From positions 1,798,001 to 1,862,000 of the forward strand of contig CM057067.1 of NCBI GenBank assembly GCA_029945375.1: a stretch of DNA of 64,000 nt, in the 5' to 3' direction. Made by a program: the position numbers and the translations under genes. How positions within the stretch are numbered: position 1 is the stretch's first letter; every line of letters starts with the position of its first letter. Under the pieces are notes generated by a model. That model was not told the DNA's origin. It did not search any database and was given only the letters and a program-made list of their open reading frames with translations. Positions 1 through 13,280 of the stretch are shown piece by piece. The stretch comes from Agaricus subrufescens (lineage: Eukaryota; Basidiomycota; Agaricomycetes; Agaricales; Agaricaceae).

Positions 1-23
1 CTGAAACGCTTTGTCAGCAGCCC

Positions 24-2704
24 ATGCCAGTGGTCGATCTCGATACTTTTCTGGGCCACAGCCAGAACAGCCCTTTTGATTTTCTGATAGTTGGTGGAGG
101 TACAGCCGGCCTAGTAATCGCACACCGGTAAGGGTATTAATGGACTAGTATTCAATAATGAAACTGGATCAGATTGGCACAAGACGCCCAGATCACCGTC
201 GGGGTCATCGAAGCTGGTGGATATCATCCCTCCGGCAGTATACCTGTCATCGACACACCAGGTCCGGATGCCCGAGATCACAGTGTTCGAGCGCTGATTT
301 CTCACAGGACTATTTTCCCGCGTGCAGAATGACCCTCTATATGACTGGGCTTTCAAGACACAACCCCAAGCAAACGCAAACCATCGCCCGCTGGCGTTGC
401 CCCGCGGGAAGGGCCTCGGGGGATCCAGCCTCATAAATTATCTGTGCTACACGCGTCCCTCGAAAGATGAGTATGATGCTCTAGAAACCACCTTCGATAA
501 TCACCGTTGGAATTGGACCGAACTTTTAAAATGTATGGAAAAGGTCAGGCAACGGTGACCACCCTCCATGATCAATAGATTGACAGTAGCGAAGAGTGGA
601 CGTTTCCAGGAGGAAAAAAACGACTTACCACGACGTGACTCGTCTCATGTCCATGAACCTCGTGGGCCTATCGAATTGACTCTCCCGCCACCCTGGCCTC
701 CGATCGAAGGGGCGGAAACTCTGAACCTGCACGGTTTAACTTTCCGAACATTGGAAAATCTTGGAATTCCCGGAAACCCGAACCCCGTATCTACATACAT
801 CCTTCTCTCCGACACATTCATCGTCACTTACCAACTTCACTAGACCAACGGCAATAACATAGGCTATGCCAGACCCTACTTGTGCATGGGTCCAGAATCG
901 GGAATCAGATCTTCTTCAGTTCGGGGCTACTTGGAGCCAATTCTCGAATCCTGTTCCAACCTCCTAGTTTTGACAGATGCATCTGTCACACGTGTGCTCT
1001 TTGATTGCTCTGACACCATCAAAAACCCCCGAGCAGTCGGCGTTGAATTTCGGGTAAACGGTCACCAGACCACCTGTAAAATCCAAAACGTCCGTCACGA
1101 AATCATTCTTTCAACTGGTAAACCTGGTTTCTTTGCAAACAAATTGTTCCTCGATAACAACTGTACCGCCACAGGGTCAGTCATAACGCCGGACATACTC
1201 GAAAACTCCGGAATCGGTGATCCGGACATTTTGCGACAAAATGGAATTGATTGCATCACCAAACTTCCAGGGGTTGGAAGTAACTTCCGTAAGTATCATC
1301 GTCTTCCTCCGTTAACGTATTCATTAATACCCCCCTTCAAAAAAAATTTTTTTTCTAGAGGATCATTACGCCGTTTCTATAGTTTTGGAGGTAGACACGA
1401 AGTATCCCACGTCCGAACTTCTTTCGGATCCTGTGGAATTCGAAAAACACCTGAAACTCTAGTACGCAACGACCCATCCTCCTTTCTTAAACCACGAATA
1501 ACTCTTAATCATAATAATTCGCAGTAACGAGAAACGTGAAGGTATTCTCGCGGGTGGACTCTCATTTACCTTTTCATTCCTTCCTCTCAGCCACATCTCC
1601 AATATCACCAAAACACCATCCAACTTTTTCCTCGATGGAATCCAGGCAGAGAACGAGAAATACATCAAATCCTCAAATTTCTCAAAAGAAGTTCAACAAG
1701 GCTACAATAAACAATGCCAACTACAGATGAAATGGCTGAAAGACCCTAATCAAGCCCAAGTCGAGTAACTGAACCTCTTCTTTCATCACCAGAGCACGAC
1801 TCACGAAAATCGTAATTTAATCCAGGATTGTATGCAACGCCGGTGTCATCGGACCTATTCCAGATACCAAGGATGCACAAAACAAACGTCACCTCACACT
1901 TGTAGCATCTCTCATGCACCCGTTCTCCCGTGGCACCATTCACCATAATACCACTACAAACGCTCCCCCTCATACTCACGCAAACCCTAAAATCGATTCA
2001 AGAGTCCTCTCACATCCCACAGATCGTATAATGCTCAAAAAAGGACTCGAGTGTATCCTGCGACTCACACGAACTGAACCTCTAAAAAACGCCATCAAGG
2101 CTTACACCCTACCTTCCGAATTATCCACAATCGATCTCGACAAAATATTCAAAGCCGCCGACGAAAACAACGGCGCAGAATCGGGGACTCATCTAGAAGA
2201 AATCCTCGATTCAAATATCAACAATACAATAAGGACAATTCATCATCCCATCGGTACGGCTGCTATGATGTCAAGAGAAGATGGTGGCGTTGTTGACGAA
2301 CAGTTACGAGTATATGGTGTTGACGGATTACGAGTGGTGCGCTTTCATTTCTACGCCACTCTTCCCTTTCCCCCCTTGGTCCTTGTGCCCTTTTAGTGAG
2401 GTTATTACTAACACATCCCACAGGCCGATCTATCCATACTTCCATTCGTGCGCCATTTCTCACGTATAACACACTTAAGTCCCTCTCATGTGTTTTCTGT
2501 ATCACAGGAAATCTCCTCTCACACAGCTTCAACTGCATACGCCATCGGAGAAATGGTCCGTTCCCAAAAACCATTTTCAGTTTCCGCTGTCGGATGATCT
2601 TTTTTTAATTTCCTCATCTCCCACAGGCGTCTGACATTTTGATCAAAGCGTACGGTGGTGACCATTCACCAAAACGCCATCAAGTGCCAAGCGAATATCA
2701 ATAA
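24..2704 (+). CDS. GMC family FAD-dependent oxidoreductase (aryl-alcohol oxidase / glucose dehydrogenase type), about 10 introns
   Basis: The first exon (ATG at 24) encodes the FAD-binding Rossmann motif FLIVGGGTAGLVIAHR. Later exons give the GMC signature PRGKGLGGSS (about 400-425), the ENSGIGDPDILRQNGID block (about 1200) and NFQDHYAV across an intron near 1290-1360. The C-terminal catalytic region follows: HHPIGTAAMM at about 2240, then HTASTAYAIGE, which supplies the paired His. Apparent stops disappear when short GT-AG introns are removed; for example TAG near 1460 lies at a splice junction that reads as Tyr, and the frame after QAQVE resumes at IVCNAGVIGPIPD. The gene therefore looks intact, roughly 600 residues. 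The family oxidises alcohols or sugars with flavin and often supplies H2O2 for lignocellulose attack. I see no clear signal peptide. The reading frame is open to the window edge, so a further upstream exon is possible. Exact substrate cannot be read. Confidence 0.85.
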
Positions 2705-3023
2705 GAACATCATAACGCGAAGTTTGAATTGACATGAAATGTAACAAATGCCAGATGGCGTACATTCATCATTATCCTCAGCGTTGGAATAAATACAGCA
2801 GCAGGTCATGTGTATGTGTAAAAGTTTCCCAAGTCGGCTACAGACGACATACTGTACAATATGTACTGGTTGATAAAACACGGAAAAATAATGGATAAGG
2901 AAAAAGAAAGCAGAGCAAAGTGTGATAAAACGTTCCCTCTTTGAACACATAAAAGCATTCATAATATTAACCTTCATCGCGGGCCTGGAAGATAGCCATC
3001 GCATTATTAAACCCCCATGTGCT
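2705..3023. other. Convergent 3' intergenic spacer
   Basis: This AT-rich spacer separates the stop of the GMC gene (+) from the stop of the cohesin gene (-). It must hold both 3' ends. I see no further gene in it. Confidence 0.5.
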
Positions 3024-6000
3024 TCACAGCCGTATCCGCTTTTTACGAATATAAACTTCATCAACGGGTGTAGTTGGCTCCTCTACAGTCTCCCCTTCCT
3101 GAGGCTCAAGCTGGACAGAAGCTTCACGATCTTCATCGTCCCTCGAACGTTTCTTCGTCGTGCTCACTTTCGGTGTCTCAATAACCTCGTTGGCGATTTC
3201 TTCTTGAACCCTATCCACTGATGGCGTTCGAGGCGTCGATGGTACCTGTTGGCTGGCTTCGGGCTCAGCCTCAGCCGCAGCGGCAGTTGTGGACTGGGAG
3301 ACTGAAGCTTCAATGTTCCCGGAATGCGCGGGCGACGGCGTCTCCGCCGAAGTTCTGACACGGTCGGCCTTCGGCGTGACCATAGTCTGATCCTGCTCTC
3401 CCTCGTTCTCACTAACGTCATTCCGCTCTAACTCCTGAGGTTCCTCTTCAGGATTTGGATTTGCACGTGTATGCCGTGTCCCGCGAGTAGGCCGAGACTT
3501 CGGTCGCGACGTCTTTGTCTGTTGTTCTCCGTCAGTGTCCGCCAACTTCTCGGCTTCTGATTCCTCGTCAGCACTTGTAAGTTCACCAGCACTGGCAGTG
3601 CCCTTGTCGCGCTTTCTCCTTCGACCCTCCGTAGCTTAAACGCAGATCGTCAGCAACTTATCGCCATGTACTATCAATATACTGAACCTACTTTTATCCT
3701 TGTTCATTACATTGTGCAACTTCTTCTCGTATTGTCGCTGAGGCTCCCAAGCTTTGAGCGTAGAAGAGACCTCAACTTTTGCTTGATCGAGAATTTGGTC
3801 CATATGTGCTTTTCTAACCCCAAAATGTTGACAGTCAGCAATTACAATGGCATTCTCAGTAAGAGTAGAATAAGACTGACATCTTCAAAGCATCACGATT
3901 CTGGATGGAGTTCAATAGTGGCACTAAAACCTTGAAGAACAGCAGGCAGTTCTTCAGCCCCTTTTTGTTCTTGTTATTCTGATATACCGCCAATCGTTTA
4001 ACGATCCAGTTCAATAGATTCACTTGAATTTGAACAATAAATTGCGAATCCAGGCGTTTCAGCACCACAAGCTGACCGCCACGGATAACAAAACAGCTTG
4101 AGAGGAGTTTAGCGAGGTGCATGGCGTTGTACTCGTCTTCGACACAGCCATCAAGGACCAACAAGAATGCCTGAATCGCCCACGTCAGCCAGAGCAGAAA
4201 GACATATAGCGTCGACGACGAACCTCCTGAATAGCTTTGGTGACAACAGAGACGATGATTTCTCCGTTGTCGCCGGAGAGCCCCTCCTCTCTTACAATGT
4301 CGACGACGACCTTAACGCATGTGTCAAAAGCCACGCCCAGACGTTCATAATGTGCCAGCAACACAGCTCCGTGTTGAATGTTGATGGCTCCGGCACGGAT
4401 TGCCCTTAGGAAAGTTGATATCACATCAATGAATAGATATTCCCTCTCAAGCCAAGAACGAGATTCTGTATCCACTGGAGCAAGGTTAACCACAAAGAAA
4501 CTTATTCAGTGAGCCGATACTTGCCTTCCTTTTTCTGGCCCTTTTTAACCTGACCTGCGTTGCCAGTTTCTTTGGATTTAGATTTGGAGCGTTCATCCTC
4601 CTCGTCCGCGCTGGCTTGCTCATCGTCAGTTGCCGGTTTAGGGTCTGCACGAGCATCATCCTCCAATAATTCAACAAAACGCTCCACTTCGGCTTGTAGA
4701 TACCCTGCACAACGATGTTGGGTTTCGTCATTCAATGTCAAGGTGAAGACATCGTCCTCGTTGACGTCCGAGTCAACTGCTTCTTCTTTCGGCGTCGGAG
4801 CGAAGAGGACATGAAGGTCAAGAAGATATTTGAAGGCCTACAAAATCACGTTTAGAATGACGTAATTGAAATGAACATAACAACACACCGCGCGTTTAAC
4901 TCCCTCAGCCGTATTCGATTGAGTTCCAATCGCAAATTCAGTTAGCTTTTCCACCAGTGAATCACGTTGTTGCTTCAAGACACTTCTATACTTCTGCTCG
5001 TCTGCCATAAGTTCTCGACCAGATTGCAGTTTGGGTAAATCTTTGCTCTTCCAGATGATGTGCAAAGTTAGCACGTGAAGAGCTTGCTCGACCATCTACG
5101 AGGCACGTCAGGATGGGCATAATTTTAAGAAGACGACAAATGCTCACTGTTTCCTCCTCTTTGTATCCCAAGCGTCCTCGTTCAACAAGAGCGCTAATAA
5201 TATCCCATGCGCTGCTTTGGATACCACTCTCATCCTCCTCCATCCAGGTCGTCAGATTTCTTACACCAAATAGTACACCAATCCTGGAACAATGCGCGCC
5301 AAGTGCTAGAACTTCATCTTCGGCGAGGGTTGCGACCTCGATTTCATCTCTGCCGCCAACCGTATCTCGCAAGGCCGTTGCGAGCTCATCCTCTAATTCG
5401 AGGATTTTCGTACTATTGGCGTTGGAGAGGGATGTCGCATCCATAAGATATCGAATCGTTGCCATTGCATGGCTTAACACCGTTACGGAAGAGTGAGACA
5501 TATATTGTTTGATTATATCGTCCCATAGGGCATTGTATGCCTACCAGGTGAGCATATAGTCAGCTTTCTGGCGGCCGGTTCTAAATCAGAAGGAAACACT
5601 GACCGATAACATGCGCATTTCGAGATACAAGTCAAGATTCATCAGGCTAGGTATTAATAAGACATTAGCGATGCGGATCTGGTCAGTCTGATATTTGATA
5701 AATAGACGTGGCAAGGCCTTTATTAGCTCTCGGGTGATATCGTTTGATACATTCTCCTCCTCGCCCTGGCATTCTTCTCAGAATATATCCAACAACATTA
5801 ATGGAGACACTCACTTTCTTTCCTCCACCAGCAATCAACTTGGTTTGCCTGATGGATGCCGTTAAAATCTCCAGTAAAATTGTCTCCTCTCCTTCATCCA
5901 ACCTCCAACTATCCTGGATCGTCGTTGTAGTTGACTCTGTGGGTGTGCGTTCCTTCCCATTGACCCGACCATTCTGGGCTCGGACTTCGTCGGCAGAGGA

Positions 6001-8174
6001 ATGATCAAGCAAAAGCATGTCGAGTATCCCTTGCCAATTATGCAGGTGTTCTACCTCATCCCACAGTGCCTCAACCGCCAAAGTGACCCTCCCTTTCTTA
6101 TCTGTGCCTACAAGCGCAAGAACTTCTTTCCGTCTGGACGATCGTCTCGAAGGGCCATCTAGTGATTCGCTTTCGTCTGGTCCATTGGCCCCGCCAACAA
6201 GCACGTCATCCCCGTTTTCGCTGTCCTCAGCATCGCCCGAAAGTTCGCTCAGCGCACTTGCCCACTTCTCAAACAGAGCAGCGATAGCCTTCAATCCAAT
6301 TCTTTCCTCGTCCCTATCCTCTTTATCTTGCGACTTTCCTGCCTTTTTTCTTCCTTTACCTTTGCGTCCGAGTACGGCTCGTTCTTCCCGGCTCTCTTCC
6401 CATACGCGCTTCACGAAACCACCAACTGCTCTTCGCACTTTGATCTCTTCGTCATAGATTAGCAGACACAATTTCTCCCTGTCCGCTTCTTCCAGAAGAG
6501 ACTGAGCATCGATGGCCTCGAGGACTTGTATGACCGCAACACGAACAGAAAGTTCGATATCGCTCGTAGCCATTTCGATTAAACGAGCCGTAAACCGTTC
6601 CGTAAATTGTGATAGGGTACCAATATATTCATCTTGACCATACACGGGCGTCAAGGATTTGACTGCCTCGAGACGAACGTGTGTATTGGCATCGGAGAGA
6701 ACCCATCCGACGTAACGCAGGTATGAATTATTGAGGAAGTGGCCGGGGTACTTGTCAAACCACCGACCTATGGAGCGAACACACTCAGCGCGAATGTTAG
6801 GATCTAGGTCACGATATCGGTGAACAAAGACACTGGAAAATGCCTTTAGTGGGTATACAACCGAACCATCAACTTGACTTACCCATCAACGATTTCTTTC
6901 AGAAACTCTGCCAACTTTGTCCGCCTTTCTCTGACTTCTCGAGCCTTTGCTGCCAACTCTTTATCCCTGGCGGCGACTCCCTTTCCAGTCCCTTTCCGCT
7001 TCTTCTCTCCTTCACGCTGTCGACTGACAACCTCCGCCTCTTTATCCACTGCAGCAGCAACATCACAAAGCGATGTTTCAACTTCAAGAGCGACGACAGT
7101 AGCTGTATGTCGAAAGCTTCGTATTTGGGATGAGGACATTGCAATCACCCATGTCTGGAGGGTCAACATGAAGTCTGAGGTATATAATACACCGAAATCG
7201 GCGGCTGATGATATGAGACGGTCAATGAACTCGGAAAGTGACGCCCTAAAGTGTTTGAAGATAGCGAGTTTTGAGGTAAGGGGATACACAGGAGAGTTCT
7301 CTTGCTTGAGTGCTTCCGTAAAGTTGTCGAGTGCATCAACGACGCCGTCATAATCGACAGCTTGATTTGAATCCACGGAATCATTACAACCGCAACAACG
7401 AAGGATCAGATTGACAAGTTCAGCCTGAGCAGCTTCTGGGGTCTCCTGAAGAGAGCGAACGAAGTCCTGAGCCGCATCTTGCAAGGCGACTGTGGAGTCA
7501 ACGAGGGCGTCTAAAGAAAATTTTAGGTCATTATGTGGCAACTCCGGTGGTGGCGGGACTCACTGAAGAGAGTGTTGTCATTCGCAATTTTGGTGTCCCT
7601 CGCAATTTGCTCTGCATCATACCCCTTCCCCTTGTCCTTCACACGGCGGCCTCGTCTGCCATTTGGCTTAAGCTGCTTATTTGGTCCGGCCCCCTTTGGT
7701 CTGCGCTGCCGTTTCGCCTTGACTCTCGACGATCCGTTCGGCTTCTTTTTGGCAGCCTCATCATCTTCATCCGCGGATGCATCAGCTTCTTCACCACCGG
7801 AAGTATGCCCTTCCACGTCAGTCTCCGTCGTCTTGGGCCGTTTTGCCGGTGGGGCACCTTTGACCTTACTACCTGAGGCCTTCAGGCGCTTTCTTTTCTG
7901 TTTGGGAGTGCGGTCGTTGTCATGAGGCGCATCAGCAGATTCGGTTTCTTGTCCCTCCCCTGCACTCTCTGCAGTGGTCGCTATCTGGTCGTCCTCTCCA
8001 TCAGTTTCCGCCGGCTTGCGCTTGCGTTTTGTAGCGACTGAGTTGGCAGAACAGCTGATTAACTTTCCTATCGATACAGCGGCAAATGAGGGTACCTGAA
8101 GCAAAGGGTTTCACAGTTTTTCTGTCCCGCTGCGAGCGCCGTGGGCCTGGGGGTGAATCTGGAGGGACATCCAT
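3024..8174 (-). CDS. SCC3: Cohesin subunit SCC3 / STAG (stromal antigen), multi-exon
   Basis: Cohesin's SA subunit binds the Scc1/Rad21 kleisin and helps load cohesin on chromatin in the nucleus. The N-terminus (ATG at 8174, MDVPPDSPPGPRRSQRDRKT) is followed by a long basic/acidic tail rich in KRKRK clusters (about 7540-8050). Next comes the STAG domain (about 6880-7500), with DALVDSTVALQDAAQDFVRS and an EFIDRLISSAADFGVLYTSD block. The stromalin conservative domain follows at about 6660-6840, with FVHRYRDLDPNIRAECVRSI and YLRYVGWVLSDANTHVRLEA. HEAT-like helices run from about 3850 to 6650, and the segment near 3900-4160 (RGGQLVVLKRLDSQFIVQIQ) matches SA C-terminal regions. The protein ends in an acidic, Ser/Thr-rich, probably disordered tail with KKRIRL at the terminus. 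Several short introns interrupt it. Family identity is firm; whether it is the mitotic or a meiotic paralogue cannot be told. Confidence 0.92.
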
Positions 8175-8385
8175 GAGAAACGGGAACAAGGTCGCGTCTC
8201 AAAGTCGCGTCGTGACTTGCCGTGCTGCTGCTTATCTAATCTATAGATCAAGAGTCACAGTGGGTCCATATTGACTCTCATTTACTGTGCTCCGACAGCC
8301 ACTTTCCCGGCGGCAACGATGATCTATTTTACAGATTTTTTGTTATTTTTTTTTGTGAAACTAACGCTATGTATCTAGTCGATTT

Positions 8386-9939
8386 TTATGGGTGAAATTT
8401 TATTTTGCTCAACTCCATATCGCTTGGGCTCTGGACTCCTACTCTTACCTGCCCAGTAGAAAATTCGCGAATGTGTAGCACTACCCTAGCGGCCATTATC
8501 GAGCGCATTATACGACTCGGCCTGGGTAGACACCGCGTGAGCAATCCGTTATCTTCTGACACGATAGATAAAGCTCACATTACAAAAATGAATATGTCAT
8601 CAGGCTATTATCAAGACAATCAATATTCTGTAGGTGGAGATCCTCTCAAAGACACGTACCACCGTCCATTGCATTGTCACAGACACAACATCGACCACTA
8701 GAATGATCAGTCAAACGAGCAACAAATAGTACAAATAACCTACGTAAGAGATACACGTAGAAGAGAACTCCTGAGACTATTGAGCGCACAATGTTAGGTC
8801 ATTGTAATGGAAATCATACCTTCAACATGGACATGTCTCATCAAATCTGATTGTTGATAACGGAGGGTGTCTGCGAGACAAATTAAACGCATGATTGTTG
8901 AGAATCTGGCGTTGCATACATGCTCTGATAGTTGGATAAGTCATTAGCAAAAGCATAACTTCGAAACCAACGTCAGTACCCAGTGAAATTTCAGTACAAT
9001 CCTACTAACCAGCATCATAAACAAGCAATAACATATAGTCTTTCCACAGTGACGCTCTCTCCGTTTGGGCTAAGCAACCACTGAATGGAAGTAGAGTGAA
9101 GACTGGCCCGAGGACTTATGTCATACAAAGTTCAGAGTTTGTACGAAGGTTCCATACTCACACTGGAGGGGCCGTAGCATCAGATAGAAACTGACAAGCA
9201 TGTAGATGACAGTGCCTGTATACATTGCTGCGAGAACAGCAATGACCACCAAGTTTTTCCTTGCGTAAAAGGTCCTCCAAACAACACAGACTCGTAGGGT
9301 AAGAATGCCTACTTGATAATCGGAATCGTTATCCACAAGTAGCGGTACAGAACTTACATTCGGATGCAAATAAGCCAACAACGTAGAATGCTATTTTGAG
9401 ACCATTTAAAGTCACACGCTTAGACGAAAAGGGGCGATACTTACCCGCTGCAGCATAAAACAGTGCTTTGCAAACTGGAACTCGCATACCGTAGGAGTCT
9501 GTAGACGAATTAGATGAATTTGTTGAATTTGTAGGCAGAGAAGCACTCAACGAAGAAATAGGATGATAATATCCGCCATGATCATGTATCGATTCAGGAT
9601 ATATAAGAGTTTCGTGAATCTCCACTCTGCCTTCCACACCATTTGCACTTCCATGTCCATCGTGATCAAATATTCATAAACCTGCGATTCTCATAATGTT
9701 CAAAATAATCCATGTTATAGTTGTTCGAAACTTACAAAGAGGACGATCGAAGCCACTAGAAGGGAATCAACAGAATCTACAAACGAGAAAAAAACTACCT
9801 TACCGTCAACCCACTATCAAAAATACATATGAGGGCAGGGCTAATCCAGAATGACCAAAGGACCTACTTTGCCAACTACGACGTGAGTAAAAGAGTCAAT
9901 CTGGTCAGAGCTCAAACCCGATATACTCGTAGTGGCCAT
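8386..9939 (-). CDS. DUF6533 multi-pass membrane protein, copy 1 (possible frame disruption)
   Basis: The first exon encodes MATTSISGLSSDQIDSFTHV (ATG 9939). A later exon carries the DUF6533 signature YEYLITMDMEVQMVWK followed by FTKLLYILNRYMIMADIIIL. Downstream exons give the Cys-Lys-Ala-Leu-Phe segment (VCKALFYAAA), a YVVGLFASE helix, the LRVCVVWRTFYARKN loop, long hydrophobic helices, and the family's C-terminal block SIMAARVVLHIRE (about 8470-8510), ending IKFHP. About seven membrane helices are expected. Function of the family is unknown. Copy 2 at 11.7-13.3 kb is its nearest relative here: both end in IKFH and share FxLLPFxGCLAQ. In the exon near 9010-9110 the frame changes after GCLAQTES: continuation as WKDYMLLLVYDA needs a shift by one base relative to copy 2. 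This could be a pseudogene or a sequence error. Confidence 0.72.
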
Positions 9940-11706
9940 TTTCCTGAGGTGTCGTAGCGTAACTGGAGGGGGGGGGATTAATGGCTCTGGTATCAGTCAC
10001 CCACTTTTATTAGTTCCATCTCGCTATGAATGGCGCCCCTCGGGGGTTGAGACGCTTTGTCGAGCTAAATTCGATCATTTCAAAGTAGTCGTCACTTAAA
10101 GGATGCCACACGTTAATCAATGTCAACTTTGAGTCAGTAGCATATTTTAAGGCTGTGAGATGCCATGATACGGCGTATATAGTAGAGGATCGAGAGAGTT
10201 GTAGAAATCTCGTGCAGAGTGGAAATGATAGAAGAATGGCAAGAAGTTCTATAGGTTGGCATAGCTAGCTGAAAATCATTATACAAAGGACACTTCTAAT
10301 TTATTGGTGTAGTCCCAGTGTTGCAGCACCGTTGTTTCCTGTAGATGGCATCAATACTTGAAACATATTGACAGTTTCTCACGCTGTGAGAAGTGATTCC
10401 GACGCACTCCCAACTGCCCAAAGCTGACATTGGATTTAGGCAAATTGTTCTAACAGACAGCGCGTAAGATAGCCGATATATCATGTGTACGGTGGTATAA
10501 TTATTGAATGGTTCTTCAACTCTAAACCGAGCCATTAGCAAATGGTAATGCTTGTCACGTCGAGATGGTTAGTCGACAACACCGACTCACGACCTCAGTA
10601 CCAGTGTATGCACGACAAGGGTACTTCACTTCGCCCTAGTATTTATGTCGAGGAAAGGTCTTCTTACACACCTATGACACCGGGAATCTGTCAGATCATA
10701 TTAACGCCTGAGCTAACCGGGCTGTATCATAAATAATATGTTGAGTCTCATCTCAGCCGTGTTCATCTTCCCAATATCGCCAGCAAACAGTATCTTGGCT
10801 CGTTCACTTCCAAAAACTCTAATAGTATAGAGATACTGGCGCCCATCCCCCCTATCTCATCATTTTCTGATGCAATCAATCAGAGATACTGCCGCGATGT
10901 GGATGACCAGGAGGTTCCGTCACTACGGCCGAAGACCGAGAGAACAACGCACAGGTATGACAACGTGTCCCGGCACTTTGCGGTTGCGATTCCCCCCAAG
11001 CAAAAATAGATAATAAGCCCCCTGTCAAGATAAAAGCGGTCCGCGTCCGCGTTATATCGATACCTATGCTGTTATTGGGTCCGCGATAAAAGCTGTATTG
11101 AATTACGTGGTGATCGGCAAAGTGAGTGTATTTTTAAGACTACGGAGTCGTTTGCGGTTACACTCATCCCAGCTGTGACAAGAAATGTAGCATCTGTCTC
11201 AATCTCAGTATTAGTAGTAGATCTATAATTCTTCCCGAAGGCCAAGTTCCCCATTCTATAGGCTGAGCGAACTGTTGGGCAGGGTAAGTCCCAGGCTTCT
11301 GAATGCTGCAGTACAGCGACAAGGAATGGATTTGGCTACAATTTACAAGCAGGCACCGCATTTTGCTGCAGGGGTAGAGACCACTGTAGAGTGCCCCTTT
11401 TCTGAGTTTTCTCGTACAACAATTGTGCGATGCGGGAGCGTCCGTAATCACCGCGAAATTGTAAGTATGTTGAACGAGCCACCTAGTCTTTTATTCAATA
11501 ATACTGTCAACAGCTGAGTAAGCTCCCCGCACAATAATTATGCTGATGTATCATTGAAAGAAAGTCAGCATGGTTCAATTTGGGTAACTACTAGACCGGC
11601 AAATCATTGTGATGATTTGAGACCATACAATTACTACAACACAAACACTCGCACACCGGGTACGAGAGACAACAACCCCCCCAACAATAACGAGACAGAG
11701 CCCGAA
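9940..11706. other. Intergenic, no gene recognised
   Basis: This is the upstream region of DUF6533 copy 1 and the downstream region of copy 2. It holds a short G-tract near 9965-9977 and a TATATA element near 10175 that could serve copy 1. The open frames present are short and show no family similarity that I recognise. Confidence 0.4.
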
Positions 11707-13280
11707 TCAGTGGAACTTTATGGCGCTCACGTCGTTTGCCCTTGAACTATAAAATTGGTTGTTGCTCTTTGTCTCTTGAGTAACAAAGTCACGAATGTGC
11801 AACACGACCCGGGCAGCCAACATAGACCGTATAATTCTCCCAGGTCTAGACGAAACATTGAGAATAATGTTTCGATATAACAGACGAGTAAATCGCTCAC
11901 ATAACGAAGAGAAATATGTCATCAGGCTGTGTTGGGAACCAGTTCAAGCTTGCGTAGAGTTTCACAGGAGTTAAATTGGACATACCACAGCTAATTGCAT
12001 CGTCATACAGACAGCATCGAGGACTTCAGCCATGAGCGCCTGAAGGGTATCGTGAAAAGACATGAACCAGGGACTTACTACACAGGTAGACGTAGAAAAG
12101 CAGTCCTACGAATTGCTAAGTTGAGAGAAACAGAATTCTCAAATCATAAATAAATACCTTCGAGGTGAACATATTTCACAAATCCCGTCTGATGATATGG
12201 AAGCATATCTAGAAGATTTCTCAGCCATGTGGTACTGTACTGAGGCTTCGCTTTACGTACATGTCTTTATTGTTGGATAAGCCAGGAATGCAAGCATGGC
12301 TATAAGGGCCATCAGCTAATTCCAAAGCCTCTCAATAACGAATCACGAACTTGTATCATAGATGAGCAACAAAGCGTAATCGAGCCAAAGCGTCGAGTCC
12401 GGTTGAGCCAAGCAACCACCAAAGGGGAGGAAGGTAAAAACTAAGAAGACATTAGCTGTTTTCAATAGGTTCTAGCAGCAGAGATTACTCACATGTCACG
12501 GAACGTAGCAAAATAAAGGCACTGGTAATTATGTAGACCAGAGTAGCGGTGTACATTGTCCACAAAGTAGCAATGACGAATATCCATTGCCTTCCAACCG
12601 CTTTCCAGACAACAGCGACTCGCAATATAAATAAGCCTATCTTTGAGTTGAAAGATACTGTCCATCCAACTGCGAAGGTCATGACCTACTTTCCGACATA
12701 TATATACCAACGACATAGAGAGCTAATTTCGATCGTTATAACCTTTCGTGCCTTGTATTAAAGAAGGAACTTTTTCACCTATTCCCAAATGATAGAGTGC
12801 TTGGCAAGCTGAGACCCATTTCCCATAATTATCTTTCGCGCGATTTCAAAATTGCGGCTTAGTGCACAAAAGAGGGAAATACTCACGAAAGTAAAGAATG
12901 ACTATATCGGAGATAGTAGAGTATCGGTTTACCAGATACATGGCTTTGGTGAATGTCCACTTCGATTTCCATACCAGGTCGACCTCCATGTCCATCGTAA
13001 TCAAGCATTCAAAAATCTAGGGCTCGTTTGAACAAGGGCAAAAAGTTCACGTATAAAATTTTGATAGCCTACAAAAACGACGGACGCAGCCGCTGGACTA
13101 TTTCAGTTCAATCTGTACCGAAATTGGAATGAAAGGGGACCCACTGTCACACCACTGAGCGAAGGATTGAGATGAGGCTGCGAACTAAAGAGAAACGAGC
13201 AAAAAACTCACCTTGCCAATCATTACATGGTTGATGGCTTTCGCGAGTTCAGCAGGAGAAGGTGGAGCCGGAGTGGCCAT
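11707..13280 (-). CDS. DUF6533 multi-pass membrane protein, copy 2
   Basis: The ATG at 13280 opens MATPAPPSPAELAKAINHVM. The DUF6533 signature follows an intron: FECLITMDMEVDLVWKSKW with FTKAMYLVNRYSTISDIVIL (about 12900-13010). Further exons give SACQALYHLGI, LALYVVGIYMSES, LRVAVVWKAVGRQWIFVIAT and FTFLPFGGCLAQPDS, then WLDYALLLIYDT. The C-terminal exon (11707-11922) has GRIIRSMLAARVVLHIRDF and ends IKFH. At least eight introns are inferred. In the exon where copy 1 loses frame, this copy reads through cleanly. It lies in tandem and same orientation with copy 1, about 1.8 kb apart, so the pair arose by local duplication. Membrane location is inferred from the hydrophobic helices; the biological role is unknown. 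Confidence 0.78.

Noticed and set aside
1449..1467. In-frame TAG in the GMC gene suggesting a pseudogene
   Set aside because: A GT-AG intron beginning at this point restores the frame as Leu-Tyr-Asn-Glu-Lys-Arg, so the stop is only present in unspliced sequence.
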